A stretch of DNA of 64,000 nucleotides from Humitalea sp050632385 (GCF_050632385.1 NZ_CP192599.1:806001-870000); one strand, 5' to 3'. Counted from the stretch's first letter, positions 8,934 to 17,384 are shown. Translations and numbers: made by a program. Notes: a model not told the origin generated them from the letters alone.

Positions 8934-9255
8934 GAAAAGTGGGGGGCTTCTGTTGCCCGGTGCCCCCCGAACCGCGCTTACCTATTCCTAGGCAGCGAGC
9001 GCCACAGCCTCACGGCTGTTATCGTTGGCACTTGTGAATGGCCCATCGCGGCGGAGCCATACCGAACGAAAACCGCGTCTTTACCGCGCGTGTCGAGCCT
9101 GTTTCGCCCCCATATCCAGCCCCCGATAAAGGGCCTGTTTCCCAAGGTCCGGCCCATGCGGACCCCTGGGAAGATGGTGGAGGCGCCGGGCACTGCCCCC
9201 GGGTCCACAACGCTTATGCCACGCGGCGTTTATCGCCATAGCCGGCGAACCGGCC
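8934..9255 (-). ncRNA. ssrA: tmRNA (ssrA), circularly permuted two-piece form
   Basis: Read on the minus strand. The 5' (acceptor) piece starts near 9253 and ends at 9175 with GGACCCGGGGGCAGTGCCCGG-type T-arm sequence, then CGCCTCC-A-CCA. A ~63-nt intervening segment follows (9174-9112). The coding piece begins with GGGGGCG at 9111, which pairs with CGCCTCC over 7 bp (one G-U) to form the tRNA-like acceptor stem. The tag frame runs 9029-8991 and ends in TAG. A GGGGGGC/GCCCCCC stem (8968-8941) with a short T run closes the transcript. This permuted order is the alphaproteobacterial type in which the precursor is cut into two RNAs. A weak -10 (TATATG, 9266-9261) lies upstream. Mature ends other than 9175 and 9111 are estimates. 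Confidence 0.92.
8988..9029 (-). other. ssrA proteolysis-tag reading frame (ANDNSREAVALAA, TAG)
   Basis: Thirteen codons from GCC (9029-9027) encode ANDNSREAVALAA, followed by TAG at 8990-8988. The start (ANDN) and end (ALAA) match the standard pattern of tmRNA tags: the N-terminal part is what SspB recognises and the C-terminal AA is what ClpX recognises. The middle (SREAV) is shorter and more charged than in many alphaproteobacteria. The resume codon is GCC (Ala). Confidence 0.9.
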
Positions 9256-9443
9256 CATGACATATATCACATCCTCCACGATTTTCGAGGGGCCATCGCG
9301 TCCCGGATGTCGTTTGATCGAGCGCAAACTGAGACGCTTGGTCACTTACACGGCATTGTGCGCACGTCACCTGTCCGGGGTGCCCCGTTCTCGCTCCCGC
9401 CGGATTGTTCTATGGCCACCGTATCCAAGGCGGGGACCGGGGC

Positions 9444-10385
9444 ATGAGCTTGACGTCGGAACAGGAAGACGAGGTCGCGGCGGCCCGCGCCGCGCTGGCG
9501 GAAACGCGGCGCCCCACCGTTCCGGCGCTGGAGGCGATGCTGTTCCGCCCCCTGCCGGTGCTCGACCACGGCTTTGTCCGTGTCGTGGACTACATGGGCA
9601 ACGATGCCGCGGTCGTGCAGGCGGCCCGGGTCTCCTACGGCCGCGGCACCCGTGCCGCGAACGAGGACCGCGGCCTGATCCGCTACCTGATGCGGCACCG
9701 CCATTCGACGCCCTTCGAGATGTGCGAGATCAAGTATCATGTGAAATTGCCGATCTTCGTCGCACGCCAATGGATTCGTCACCGCACGGCGAATGTGAAC
9801 GAGATTTCCGCGCGGTATTCGATCCTGGAGCGCGAGTTCTACCTGCCCGCGCCGACGGCGCTGGCCGCACAATCATCGGTGAACCGCCAGGGGCGGGGCG
9901 AGGTGCTGCAAGGGGCCGAGGCGGACCGCGTGCTGGCGCTGCTGCGCGACGATGCGACGCGCACCTACGACAATTACCTCGATATGCTGAACGAATCGGA
10001 GGACGGCACGCCGGGCGATCCGTCGCGTCCGGGGCTGGCGCGTGAATTGGCGCGCATGAACCTGACCTTGAACACCTATACGCAGTGGTACTGGAAGACC
10101 GACCTGCACAATCTGTTCGGCTTCCTGTCGCTGCGCGGCGATGCGCATGCGCAATACGAAATCCGCGTCTATGCCGAGGCGATGATGGATACGGTCCGCG
10201 CCTGGGTGCCACTGTCGACCGAAGCCTTCAGCGACTACCGGCTGGGCGCGGTGACGCTGTCGGCCCAGATGCTCGGCATCGTGCGACGCATGCTGGCCGG
10301 TGAGGCGGTGGACCAGGCGAAATCCGGCCTGTCGAAGCGCGAATGGCGCGAGTTCATGGAGACGCTGGGCCGCGCCGATGGCTGA
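9444..10385 (+). CDS. thyX: Flavin-dependent thymidylate synthase ThyX
   Basis: 313 aa, at the long end of the family, as in other alphaproteobacteria. The ThyX signature is present as 'RHRTANVNEISARY' (residues 112-125), with the substrate/FAD-binding 'RHRHSTPFEMCEIKYHVKLP' before it and 'RELARMNLTLNTYTQWYWKTDLHNLFGFLSLR' after it. The enzyme methylates dUMP to dTMP using methylene-tetrahydrofolate and NADPH-reduced FAD, the alternative to ThyA. ATG 9444 is preferred over an in-frame TTG 39 nt upstream because GGGG precedes it at -10. The coding end overlaps the next gene by 8 nt, so translation is probably coupled. Confidence 0.95.
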   Translation: MSLTSEQEDEVAAARAALAETRRPTVPALEAMLFRPLPVLDHGFVRVVDYMGNDAAVVQAARVSYGRGTRAANEDRGLIRYLMRHRHSTPFEMCEIKYHVKLPIFVARQWIRHRTANVNEISARYSILEREFYLPAPTALAAQSSVNRQGRGEVLQGAEADRVLALLRDDATRTYDNYLDMLNESEDGTPGDPSRPGLARELARMNLTLNTYTQWYWKTDLHNLFGFLSLRGDAHAQYEIRVYAEAMMDTVRAWVPLSTEAFSDYRLGAVTLSAQMLGIVRRMLAGEAVDQAKSGLSKREWREFMETLGRADG

Positions 10386-10629
10386 TCCGAAGCCGCAGCC
10401 TTCGCCACGCCGCGCCCCCGCGCGCCGCCCGGCCGCCCCGGCGGCGCGGGCCAAGCGTGGCCAGGCGGTGGCCGGGCGGCCGGTGCTGCGGCGCTGGGGC
10501 TGGGCGATCCTGGGCGGCGTGCTGCTGGTGGTCGGCTTGCCGCTGGCCGTGGCCTTGGTCGGCGATGTCGGCGCGCTGGTGATCCTGGCGCTGATCGCCG
10601 GCATCCTGATCGGGCGGGCCTGGCGCTGA
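10378..10629 (+). CDS. Small basic single-/double-span membrane protein, 83 aa
   Basis: Unrecognised family. The first ~45 residues are Pro/Ala/Arg-rich and strongly basic (cytoplasmic by the positive-inside rule). They are followed by 'WGWAILGGVLLVVGLPLAVALVGDVGALVILALIAGILIG', long enough for one hairpin of two short membrane spans around a central Asp, ending in 'RAWR'. It overlaps thyX by 8 nt at its start and the HD gene by 1 nt at its end (TGATG). That placement, more than its sequence, supports it as a real gene. Confidence 0.65.
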   Translation: MADPKPQPSPRRAPARRPAAPAARAKRGQAVAGRPVLRRWGWAILGGVLLVVGLPLAVALVGDVGALVILALIAGILIGRAWR

Positions 10630-11228
10630 TGGCGCCCGACCGTGCCGACGCGCTGCTGGGCTTCCTGACCCTGGCGGACCAGTTGAAGCACGTGCTGCGC
10701 AAGGGCCGGACCCTGTCGGCCGAGGGCCAGGCCCGGTGGGAAAACAGCGCCGAACATTCCTGGCACGTGGCGCTGGCCGCCGTGCTGCTGCATGGCGAAG
10801 TCGGGTTTTCCGTGGATCTGGGCCGGGCGCTGGCGATGATCGCGGCGCATGACCTGGTCGAGATCGAGGCCGGCGATACCTTCGCTTTCGACGCGCCAGG
10901 TGCGGCCACCCAGGCCGCCCGCGAACTGGCCGCCGCCGACCGCATTTTCGCGACCCTGCCACCCGACCTCGGCCAGCCCCTGCGCGCGCTGTGGGAGGAG
11001 TTCGAGGCGGGCGAGAGCAACGAGGCCCGCTTCGCCATGGGCTGCGACCGGTTGCAGGGGTTTTGCCAGGGCGTCATCTCCGGCGGGTTGGCCTGGCGCC
11101 AGGCGGGGGTGACCGTGGCGCAGTCGGCCCGGCGGATGGACCCGGCCGCGGCGGTGGACCCGGCGTTTGGCGCGCTGATCACCCGCCTGCGCGAACGCGC
11201 GATGGACGAGGCGCTGCTGGTGCCATGA
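10629..11228 (+). CDS. HD domain phosphohydrolase (YfbR / HDDC2-like)
   Basis: 199 aa. The metal-binding HD pattern is clear: 'NSAEHSWHVALAAVLLHGE' (His43, His46), 'IAAHDLVEIEAGDTFAF' (His74-Asp75 with Glu78 and Asp83) and a downstream Asp in 'GCDRLQGF'. This spacing matches 5'-deoxynucleotidase-type HD proteins such as YfbR and HDDC2, which dephosphorylate dNMPs. A nucleotide substrate fits its coupling to thyX two genes upstream, but this is inference. Its start overlaps the preceding gene by one base (TGATG) and its end overlaps the kinase gene (ATGA). Confidence 0.85.
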   Translation: MAPDRADALLGFLTLADQLKHVLRKGRTLSAEGQARWENSAEHSWHVALAAVLLHGEVGFSVDLGRALAMIAAHDLVEIEAGDTFAFDAPGAATQAARELAAADRIFATLPPDLGQPLRALWEEFEAGESNEARFAMGCDRLQGFCQGVISGGLAWRQAGVTVAQSARRMDPAAAVDPAFGALITRLRERAMDEALLVP

Positions 11229-12121
11229 CTCCGCTTGTCCTGGTCTTTGGCTCGGCCGCCGCCGACCTGGTCTTCCGCCTGCCGCACCTGCCGCGCGCCG
11301 GCGAGACGGTGCTGGGCGAGGCCGGCCCTATGCTGCCCGGCGGCAAGGGGGCGAACCAGGCGCTGGCGGCGGCGCGGGGCGGGCAGGGCGTCGCCATCGC
11401 CTTTGCCGGTGCCGTCGGCGCGGATCCGGCGGCCGAGGTGGTCACGGCCCCGCTGCGGGTGGCCGGTGTCGATCTGACCCGGCTGCGGGTTGTCGATCGC
11501 CCGACGGGGCTGGCCGCCGTTTGCGTCGATGCACAGGGCGCCAACCAGATCGCCGTATCGACCGGCGCCAATGCTTTGGCCCGTGCGGATCAGGTCGGGG
11601 ACGCGGACCTGGGGCCGGGCACGGTGCTGCTGTTGCAGATGGAGGTCCCGGCGGCGGAGAACGCGGCGCTGATCCTGCGCGCCCGCGCCCGCGGCGCGCG
11701 GGTGGTGATGAACCTGGCACCGGCCGCGCCGATGGAGGTCGCGGCCCTGCGCGCGCTGGACCTGTTGGTGGTCAACGAGCCGGAAGCCGCTTGGCTCGGC
11801 GCCGGGCTTGGCTGCCACCCAGACGCGGCGGCGCTGCACCGGGCGCTGGGCATCGACGTGGTGGTGACCCTGGCGGAGCGGGGTGCTGTGGCGGCGACCA
11901 GGCAGGGGGTGGTGACGGCATCGCCGTTTGTCGTCACGCCGGTCGATACCGTGGGCGCCGGGGATTGCTGGTGCGGGGTGCTGGCGGCGGGCCTGGCGGC
12001 GGGCATGCCGCTGGCGCCCGCCATGGCGCGGGCGAATGCCGCGGCGGCCATCGCCTGCACCAGGCAGGGCGCAGGGACGGCGATGCCGACGGCGGCGGAG
12101 ATCGCGGCGATGCTGGCGTAG
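11225..12121 (+). CDS. PfkB/ribokinase family carbohydrate (or nucleoside) kinase
   Basis: 298 aa. N-terminal 'FGSAAADLVFRLPHLPRAGE' and 'LPGGKGANQALAAARGG' give the first PfkB signature. 'VDTVGAGDCWCGVLAAGLAAG' gives the second, with the catalytic base Asp247 in GAGD. These enzymes transfer the ATP gamma-phosphate to a sugar, nucleoside or similar alcohol. The 'GGKGANQA' loop and 'MNLAPAAP' are ribokinase-like, so ribokinase is the nearest guess, though adenosine or another sugar kinase is possible. It is the last gene of the thyX overlapping set; the ATG shares bases with the preceding stop (ATGA). Confidence 0.85.
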   Translation: MTPLVLVFGSAAADLVFRLPHLPRAGETVLGEAGPMLPGGKGANQALAAARGGQGVAIAFAGAVGADPAAEVVTAPLRVAGVDLTRLRVVDRPTGLAAVCVDAQGANQIAVSTGANALARADQVGDADLGPGTVLLLQMEVPAAENAALILRARARGARVVMNLAPAAPMEVAALRALDLLVVNEPEAAWLGAGLGCHPDAAALHRALGIDVVVTLAERGAVAATRQGVVTASPFVVTPVDTVGAGDCWCGVLAAGLAAGMPLAPAMARANAAAAIACTRQGAGTAMPTAAEIAAMLA

Positions 12122-12123
12122 CG

Positions 12124-12480
12124 TCAGGCAACAGGCGCCTGCGTGGTGCAGCGGGCCCGCGCAAGGGTGGAGAGATAGGCGTTCCTGGCCTGGATCGACC
12201 GTTCGTCGATCCCGGCGGCACCCTGGAAATCCATCAGGAAGAGCGGAAGGATGAAGATCGCGCCCGCGACCCCCGCGATGACGTTCTGCGCCACCTTGGC
12301 CCCGCTTTCGGACCCAAGGGCCGAAAGGCGCTGGTTGTTGGCGGCGACCTCGGCCTGGATCGCGTTGCAATCCATGCTTTCGTCCATCGGTTGAACGACC
12401 GCCACGGGGGCCGGGGCGCGGCCGGCACAGGCGGCGAGGCCGAGGGACAGGGCGCAGACGAGCAGGCGAGATGCTGGCAT
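12124..12480 (-). CDS. Predicted lipoprotein, 118 aa
   Basis: A lipoprotein signal peptide with lipobox 'LGLAAC' places the lipidated cysteine at residue 18. The mature part has a further Cys pair (MDCNAI and ARCTT) and a central hydrophobic stretch 'AGVAGAIFILPLFLMDF' that looks like a membrane-associated segment. It is preceded by a Gln/Asn/Leu-rich helix ('IQAEVAANNQRLSALGSESG'). Such small lipoproteins with an internal hydrophobic hairpin are common in alphaproteobacteria, without known function. The gene converges with the kinase gene (2-bp gap). The upstream region has overlapping palindromes at 12507-12526. Confidence 0.75.
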   Translation of the reverse strand: MPASRLLVCALSLGLAACAGRAPAPVAVVQPMDESMDCNAIQAEVAANNQRLSALGSESGAKVAQNVIAGVAGAIFILPLFLMDFQGAAGIDERSIQARNAYLSTLARARCTTQAPVA

Positions 12481-12506
12481 GGGGGATCGGGGCCTTTGCG
12501 ATCGAA

Positions 12507-12526
12507 AGTATCGTAATCGATACGAT
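12507..12526. promoter_or_regulatory. Overlapping palindromes upstream of the lipoprotein gene
   Basis: The AT-rich stretch contains ATCGTA-ATCGA-TACGAT (12510-12526, perfect 6-bp arms), interleaved with GTATCG-TAAT-CGATAC. It lies 30-46 bp before the ATG of the minus-strand lipoprotein, where a repressor or activator would act. It stands out from the surrounding GC-rich DNA. No regulator can be named. Confidence 0.4.
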
Positions 12527-12638
12527 TCGATAACGCATCAAAATGGACGGCCCGTCAATCGGTATGACTTCGCAACAATTTACCTTGCGGTCCCGATGCT
12601 GCGACGCGCCGCCGATCGCGGCAGCAGCCGATCCAGGC

Positions 12639-13064
12639 TCAACCAGCCGCCTGGCGGCGGAATCGCCAGTTTCGTTCGCAGGACCGGTTGCGGAATGTCG
12701 CGGTCATGGTCCCGCCGGCGAACTGCCCGGCGAAGTGGGATGGTCCGGAATAGAGATCGAAGCGCCCATCCGCCGCCACCGGCCCGGCAAACCGAATCCC
12801 ATTGGGCGGGCTGTACTCGATCGTGAGCTGGCCGTTGTTGACGGTCAGGCGATGCCCGATCGATGGCCCCCCACAATCGGTTCCGCGCCCCCCGACGGAG
12901 ACGAGCGTGCCGCGGCCATCCCAGGTACCGTCGAAGGCAGCGCCACCCGCCTGGGCCAGCACGGGTGGGGCGAAGGATGGCGGCTGCGCGTCATTCCCAC
13001 GCGCCGCCAGCGGCACCGCCCAGAGGCAGAGCCAGATGCAGAGCGGGCGAATGAAGGTCCACAT
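12639..13064 (-). CDS. Secreted hypothetical protein, 141 aa
   Basis: N-terminal signal peptide (MWTFIRPLCIWLCLWAVPLAARG). The mature part resembles a small beta-barrel: 'FDGTWDGRGTLVSVGG', 'LTVNNGQLTIEYSPPNGIRF', 'GPVAADGRFDLYSGPSHFAG' and 'GGTMTATFRNRSCERNWRFRR', with two cysteines (TDCGG and RSCER) that could form a disulfide in the periplasm. The 'FDGTWxG...' opening is frequent in alphaproteobacterial secreted proteins of unknown function. AGGAGG lies 9 nt before the ATG, within a potential 5-bp hairpin with an upstream CCTCC. Confidence 0.7.
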   Translation of the reverse strand: MWTFIRPLCIWLCLWAVPLAARGNDAQPPSFAPPVLAQAGGAAFDGTWDGRGTLVSVGGRGTDCGGPSIGHRLTVNNGQLTIEYSPPNGIRFAGPVAADGRFDLYSGPSHFAGQFAGGTMTATFRNRSCERNWRFRRQAAG

Positions 13065-13145
13065 TGCAGAGCCTCCTTTGGGAGGAGGTCACGCTAATGC
13101 CGTCGGTGTCGCCGCTGCAATGACGGATGTGTGCTCGGGGCGGCA

Positions 13146-13217
13146 TGCCCGGTGAGGGGATTGAACCCCCGACCTTCGGTTTACAAAACCGCTGCACTAC
13201 CGCTGTGCTAACCGGGC
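13146..13217 (-). tRNA. tRNA-Thr (anticodon TGT)
   Basis: Minus-strand cloverleaf: acceptor GCCCGGT/ACCGGGC, D-arm GCAC..GTGC with AGCGGTA loop, anticodon loop TTTGTAA giving TGT, T-arm GGGGG-TTCAATC-CCCTC-like, discriminator A at 13146. No CCA is encoded. It reads ACA codons. In E. coli a Thr tRNA sits in the tufB tRNA cluster; here it is 2.7 kb away and in the opposite direction. Confidence 0.95.
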
Positions 13218-13298
13218 ATTGCACGACCACAGCGTGGTCCGCGCAGGATTAGTCCGGCCGCCTGCCATCAGGCAAGGCTTGCCCTTCGCGCTGTCAGG

Positions 13299-13541
13299 TC
13301 ACGCATGGCCCGCCACACCGAAAGCATCGGAGTTCGTTGCGCGCATCACATTGGCGAAGAGCCGCAAGGCATCAGGGCCGCCCTGGTCCAGGAGGGTGCC
13401 ACGCTCCATCTCGACCGCCAGCAGATCGGCGTGCTGCGCCATGGTTTCGGCCGCGCGACGCAGGGCTTCACGCGCAAGGACAAGCTGGTGGTCATCGGAC
13501 AAGTCAGGCCAGGTAGAAGGTCGCATCTCGGCGGGGCACAT
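13299..13541 (-). CDS. Hypothetical protein, 80 aa
   Basis: Unrecognised small acidic, helix-rich soluble protein ('REALRRAAETMAQHADLLAVEMERG...GGPDALRLFANVMRATN'). GAGGAAC precedes the ATG at a rather long distance, and a second ATG five codons in is an alternative start. It stands alone between tRNA-Thr and the hydratase-family gene. Coding potential is suggested by the amphipathic helix pattern; there is no recognised domain. Confidence 0.5.
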   Translation of the reverse strand: MCPAEMRPSTWPDLSDDHQLVLAREALRRAAETMAQHADLLAVEMERGTLLDQGGPDALRLFANVMRATNSDAFGVAGHA

Positions 13542-13648
13542 ACGAGGGGTTCCTCACCCACGGGCCCTTCTGGCGCGGAACCGCAAGACAGCAGCGGCAC
13601 GGGTGTTATGGGTCGCGAATCCCTAACCCCGAATGAATCGTGGGATCG

Positions 13649-14413
13649 CTAGGCGAACGAAAGCTGCACTTCGCCCAGCAGGTCGAAGGCGACCTTCACC
13701 GTGCAGGGGCCATCCAGCCAGATCGGCGGCGTCACCGACCCCAGGAACACGATCTGCCCGGCCCGCAGCCCGCCAAACCCGTGCGCCGCGCCCGAATCGG
13801 CCAGCCAGGCCAATGCCGCCAGCGGGTCGCCCAGCAGGTCGGCGCCCACGCCCGCGCCGCGTTCCACCCCATCCACCAGCATGCGGCCGCGCGCCGCCTT
13901 CAGCGCGATGCCCGGCCAGCCGGGGGCGGGGGCGCCGGTCACGCCGGCGGCGTGGAAGACCTGGTCGGCGATCAGGGTCGGGGCGCCCAGGGCCAGGAAG
14001 TCGTCGTAGCGGCGTTCGACGATCTCGATGCCGGCAAAGACCTCGGCGATGGCGGCGGTGGCCTGTTCGATCGTGCAGGGGGCGGGTGCGATATCGCGGC
14101 CAAGCCGCAGGGCGATTTCGCATTCGACGCCAGGGTTCACGAAATCGGCGAAGCGCAGCCTGGCTCCCGAGGCATGCAGCCCCGCCGCCGACACGAATCC
14201 GGCGGCCGGCCCGGTCAGGCCGAGGTAGGCCTGCATCTGCGCCGTCGTCGCGCCGATCTTGAAGCCGGCCGGCGGCACGTCACCCATCAACCCCGCCAGC
14301 GCGACCTGGATGGCATAGCCCTCGGCCGGCGTGTTCGGCGCCAGCGCCTCCAACGGCGCCAGCATTCTTCGCGCGCGACGTGCTTGCAGAATCAGGCTGG
14401 CGGCGTCGGACAT
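13649..14413 (-). CDS. 2-keto-4-pentenoate hydratase-like / fumarylacetoacetate hydrolase family protein
   Basis: 254 aa, usual for the MhpD-type hydratases. Recognisable elements are 'GFKIGATTAQMQAYLGL' near residue 50, 'NPGVECEIALRLGRDI' with the metal-ligand Glu pair near residue 96-98, and 'FAGIEIVERRYDDF' (third carboxylate). The C-terminal 'ALAWLADSGAAHGFGGLRAGQIVFLGSVT' follows. These enzymes hydrate 2-hydroxypenta-2,4-dienoate, or decarboxylate related oxo-acids, in aromatic meta-cleavage pathways. No other meta-cleavage gene is adjacent, so the substrate is open. It is co-directional with rlmB upstream (18-nt gap). Confidence 0.85.
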   Translation of the reverse strand: MSDAASLILQARRARRMLAPLEALAPNTPAEGYAIQVALAGLMGDVPPAGFKIGATTAQMQAYLGLTGPAAGFVSAAGLHASGARLRFADFVNPGVECEIALRLGRDIAPAPCTIEQATAAIAEVFAGIEIVERRYDDFLALGAPTLIADQVFHAAGVTGAPAPGWPGIALKAARGRMLVDGVERGAGVGADLLGDPLAALAWLADSGAAHGFGGLRAGQIVFLGSVTPPIWLDGPCTVKVAFDLLGEVQLSFA

Positions 14414-14431
14414 CGCGGGTTTCCCCCTTTT

Positions 14432-15754
14432 TTAGCGACGGGAGACTTCATACAGCGCGACAGCGGCGGCGGCCGAGACGTTCAGGCTCTCGACCCCTTC
14501 GGCCATCGGCAGGCGCAGCAATTCGTCGCAGGTCTCGCGCTGCAGGCGGCGCAGACCGGCGTCCTCCGCCCCCAGCACCAGCGCGATCCGGCGCGTGCCC
14601 AGCCCCGCCTCCGCCATCGTGCGGGTGGCGGTGCCGGCCAGGCCGACGACCCAGAATTCCAGTTTCTGGAGCGACTGGATGGTGCGGGCCAGGTTCACCT
14701 CCCGCACGATCGGCACCAGGTCCAGCGCGCCGGATGCGGCCCGGGCCATGGCGCCGGTTTCCGGCGGCGCGTGGCGCGATTGCAGCACCACGGCGGCGGC
14801 GCCGAAGGCCGCGGCGGAACGCAGGATCGCACCCACGTTGCGCGGGTCGGTCACCTGGTCGAGCAGCACGACCGGGCCGGGGCGGGCGGCGATCACCCGC
14901 TCCAACTGCGAATTGGTCAGGGGTTCGACCAGCATGGCGGCGCCCTGGTGCACCGCATCCTCGGTCAGGAAGGTCTGGAAGCGCTGCCGGTCGGCGCGTT
15001 CGGGGGTCAGGCGCCCACGGGTCAGCGCCTCGGGCGGCAGGCGGGCGGTCAGGGTCGCTTCGGCATCGGCCGTCAGCAGCAGCCGGTGGCCGCGGCGGGA
15101 GGTGTTGCGAAGCGCCGCTTCGACCGCATGCAGCCCGTAGAGCCAGTAGGTATTGGGCGGGGTGGCAATGGGGGCGGCATCGGCCTCGGTGACACGCGGC
15201 AGGCGGCCTTGGCGGGCGTCGCGCAGGAAGGCGGGGCGCTGCGACTCGGCGCGGGGGGATTCGGTGCGTGTCGGGTCGAAGCGCGGCGGGCGCGGCGCGC
15301 TTGGGCGCGCCTCCGACCTGGCCGGCCGATCCGAATCGGCCGGGCGGGGGGCAAACCCGCCACGGGGGCGTTCGTCGGCGCGCGGCGTGCGGGCCGGCTT
15401 GTCCTGGTTGTAGGGGCGGGCGGCGCGGGGCGGGCGTTCGCCCTCGGCGGCCGGCTGGGCGCTGCGGGCGCGGTAGGGCGGGCGGTCGGCCATGGGGGCG
15501 CCGCGCGGCGGGCCGGCGGGCCGGCGCTCCTCGTCACGGGATTCGAAGGACCGGCGTGGGGCGCGGCTGTCGTCGCGCCCGGCGCGGAATGGCGCCGCGG
15601 CGGCTTCGGGGCGTTCGCGGCCGGCGAAAGGCGGCTTGCGGCCGCGGTCTTCCGACGTCGGGGGGCGGGGGGCGCGCGGTGCGCGGGGCGCATCGGCATC
15701 ATGGCCACCCGCACCGGGGCGGCGGCTGGGTGGGCGGGAAGGGGGTCGGGGCAT
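14432..15754 (-). CDS. rlmB: 23S rRNA 2'-O-ribose methyltransferase, RlmB/TrmH (SpoU) family, with long disordered N-terminus
   Basis: 440 aa from ATG 15754. Residues ~1-195 are almost entirely Arg/Pro/Ala/Asp-rich and low-complexity. A substrate-binding domain begins at 'NTYWLYGLHAVEAALRN', then the trefoil-knot SPOUT domain with motif 1 'DQVTDPRNVGAILRSA', motif 2 'LVLGAEDAGLRRL' and motif 3 'GVESLNVSAAAAVALYE'. RlmB 2'-O-methylates G2251 of 23S rRNA with SAM; E. coli RlmB (~243 aa) lacks the extension. AGGA lies 8 nt before the start. The position next to tRNA-Tyr-tRNA-Gly-tuf, on the opposite strand, is to my knowledge common in alphaproteobacteria. Confidence 0.9.
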   Translation of the reverse strand: MPRPPSRPPSRRPGAGGHDADAPRAPRAPRPPTSEDRGRKPPFAGRERPEAAAAPFRAGRDDSRAPRRSFESRDEERRPAGPPRGAPMADRPPYRARSAQPAAEGERPPRAARPYNQDKPARTPRADERPRGGFAPRPADSDRPARSEARPSAPRPPRFDPTRTESPRAESQRPAFLRDARQGRLPRVTEADAAPIATPPNTYWLYGLHAVEAALRNTSRRGHRLLLTADAEATLTARLPPEALTRGRLTPERADRQRFQTFLTEDAVHQGAAMLVEPLTNSQLERVIAARPGPVVLLDQVTDPRNVGAILRSAAAFGAAAVVLQSRHAPPETGAMARAASGALDLVPIVREVNLARTIQSLQKLEFWVVGLAGTATRTMAEAGLGTRRIALVLGAEDAGLRRLQRETCDELLRLPMAEGVESLNVSAAAAVALYEVSRR

Positions 15755-15852
15755 GATGTATCCTGCCCATGCCGGGCCGCCGCACAAGGGCCGATCCCGC
15801 GCGGCTCCCCTGCGCCAGGAGGACGTCGCGCGGCCAACTTCGGATTGTCACG

Positions 15853-15882
15853 TTGACACCCCGTCCGTTTTGCCGATACCTC
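15853..15882 (+). promoter_or_regulatory. Candidate promoter of the tRNA-Tyr/tRNA-Gly/tuf transcript
   Basis: A consensus -35 TTGACA (15853-15858), an 18-bp spacer and a weak -10 (TACCTC) lie about 27 bp before tRNA-Tyr. A perfect -35 just upstream of stable-RNA genes fits a strong sigma-70 promoter; the -10 is poor, so placement is tentative. Confidence 0.45.
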
Positions 15883-15908
15883 CGCCCGCTCTCACCGGCT
15901 GGCGTTGG

Positions 15909-15991
15909 GGAAGGGTGCCCGAGTGGCTAAAGGGGGCGGACTGTAAATCCGCTGGCGCACGCCTACGTTGGTTCGAATCCAACCCCTTCCA
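15909..15991 (+). tRNA. tRNA-Tyr (anticodon GTA)
   Basis: Class II tRNA with a long variable arm: acceptor GGAAGGG/CCCTTCC, anticodon loop CTGTAAA giving GTA, T-arm GTTGG-TTCGAAT-CCAAC, discriminator A at 15991, no encoded CCA. First of the tRNA-Tyr, tRNA-Gly, tuf, tRNA-Trp, secE run. Confidence 0.97.
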
Positions 15992-16039
15992 TATGCCGGC
16001 CGGTGTTGGGGCGCGTAATCTGTGGACTGATTTTCCTTA

Positions 16040-16113
16040 GCGGGTGTAACTCAACGGTAGAGTGTCAGCCTTCCAAGCTGGTAGTGCGGGTTCGATTCCC
16101 GTCACCCGCTCCA
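16040..16113 (+). tRNA. tRNA-Gly (anticodon TCC)
   Basis: Acceptor GCGGGTG/CACCCGC, D-loop AACTCAACGGTAGAGT, anticodon loop CTTCCAA giving TCC, T-arm CGGG-TTCGATT-CCCG, discriminator T at 16110 and an encoded CCA (16111-16113). Sits 48 bp after tRNA-Tyr and 65 bp before tuf. Confidence 0.97.
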
Positions 16114-16178
16114 GATCGCGGGCCACGCCTTGGGCTGCGACTCATCCAATCAAATCTGTAGAGACGGAGAACGGCCCG

Positions 16179-17366
<1,188 letters not shown>

Positions 17367-17384
17367 CGATCCTTAATGGAGATT

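Noticed and set aside
8978..9260. Short open frames of 60-76 codons on both strands around 9.0-9.26 kb
   Set aside because: They fall in the tmRNA gene, whose tag, acceptor stem and CCA explain the sequence.
13640..15856. 738-codon plus-strand frame across the hydratase and rlmB genes
   Set aside because: Antisense of two recognised enzymes; low-complexity Arg/Gly/Ala composition.
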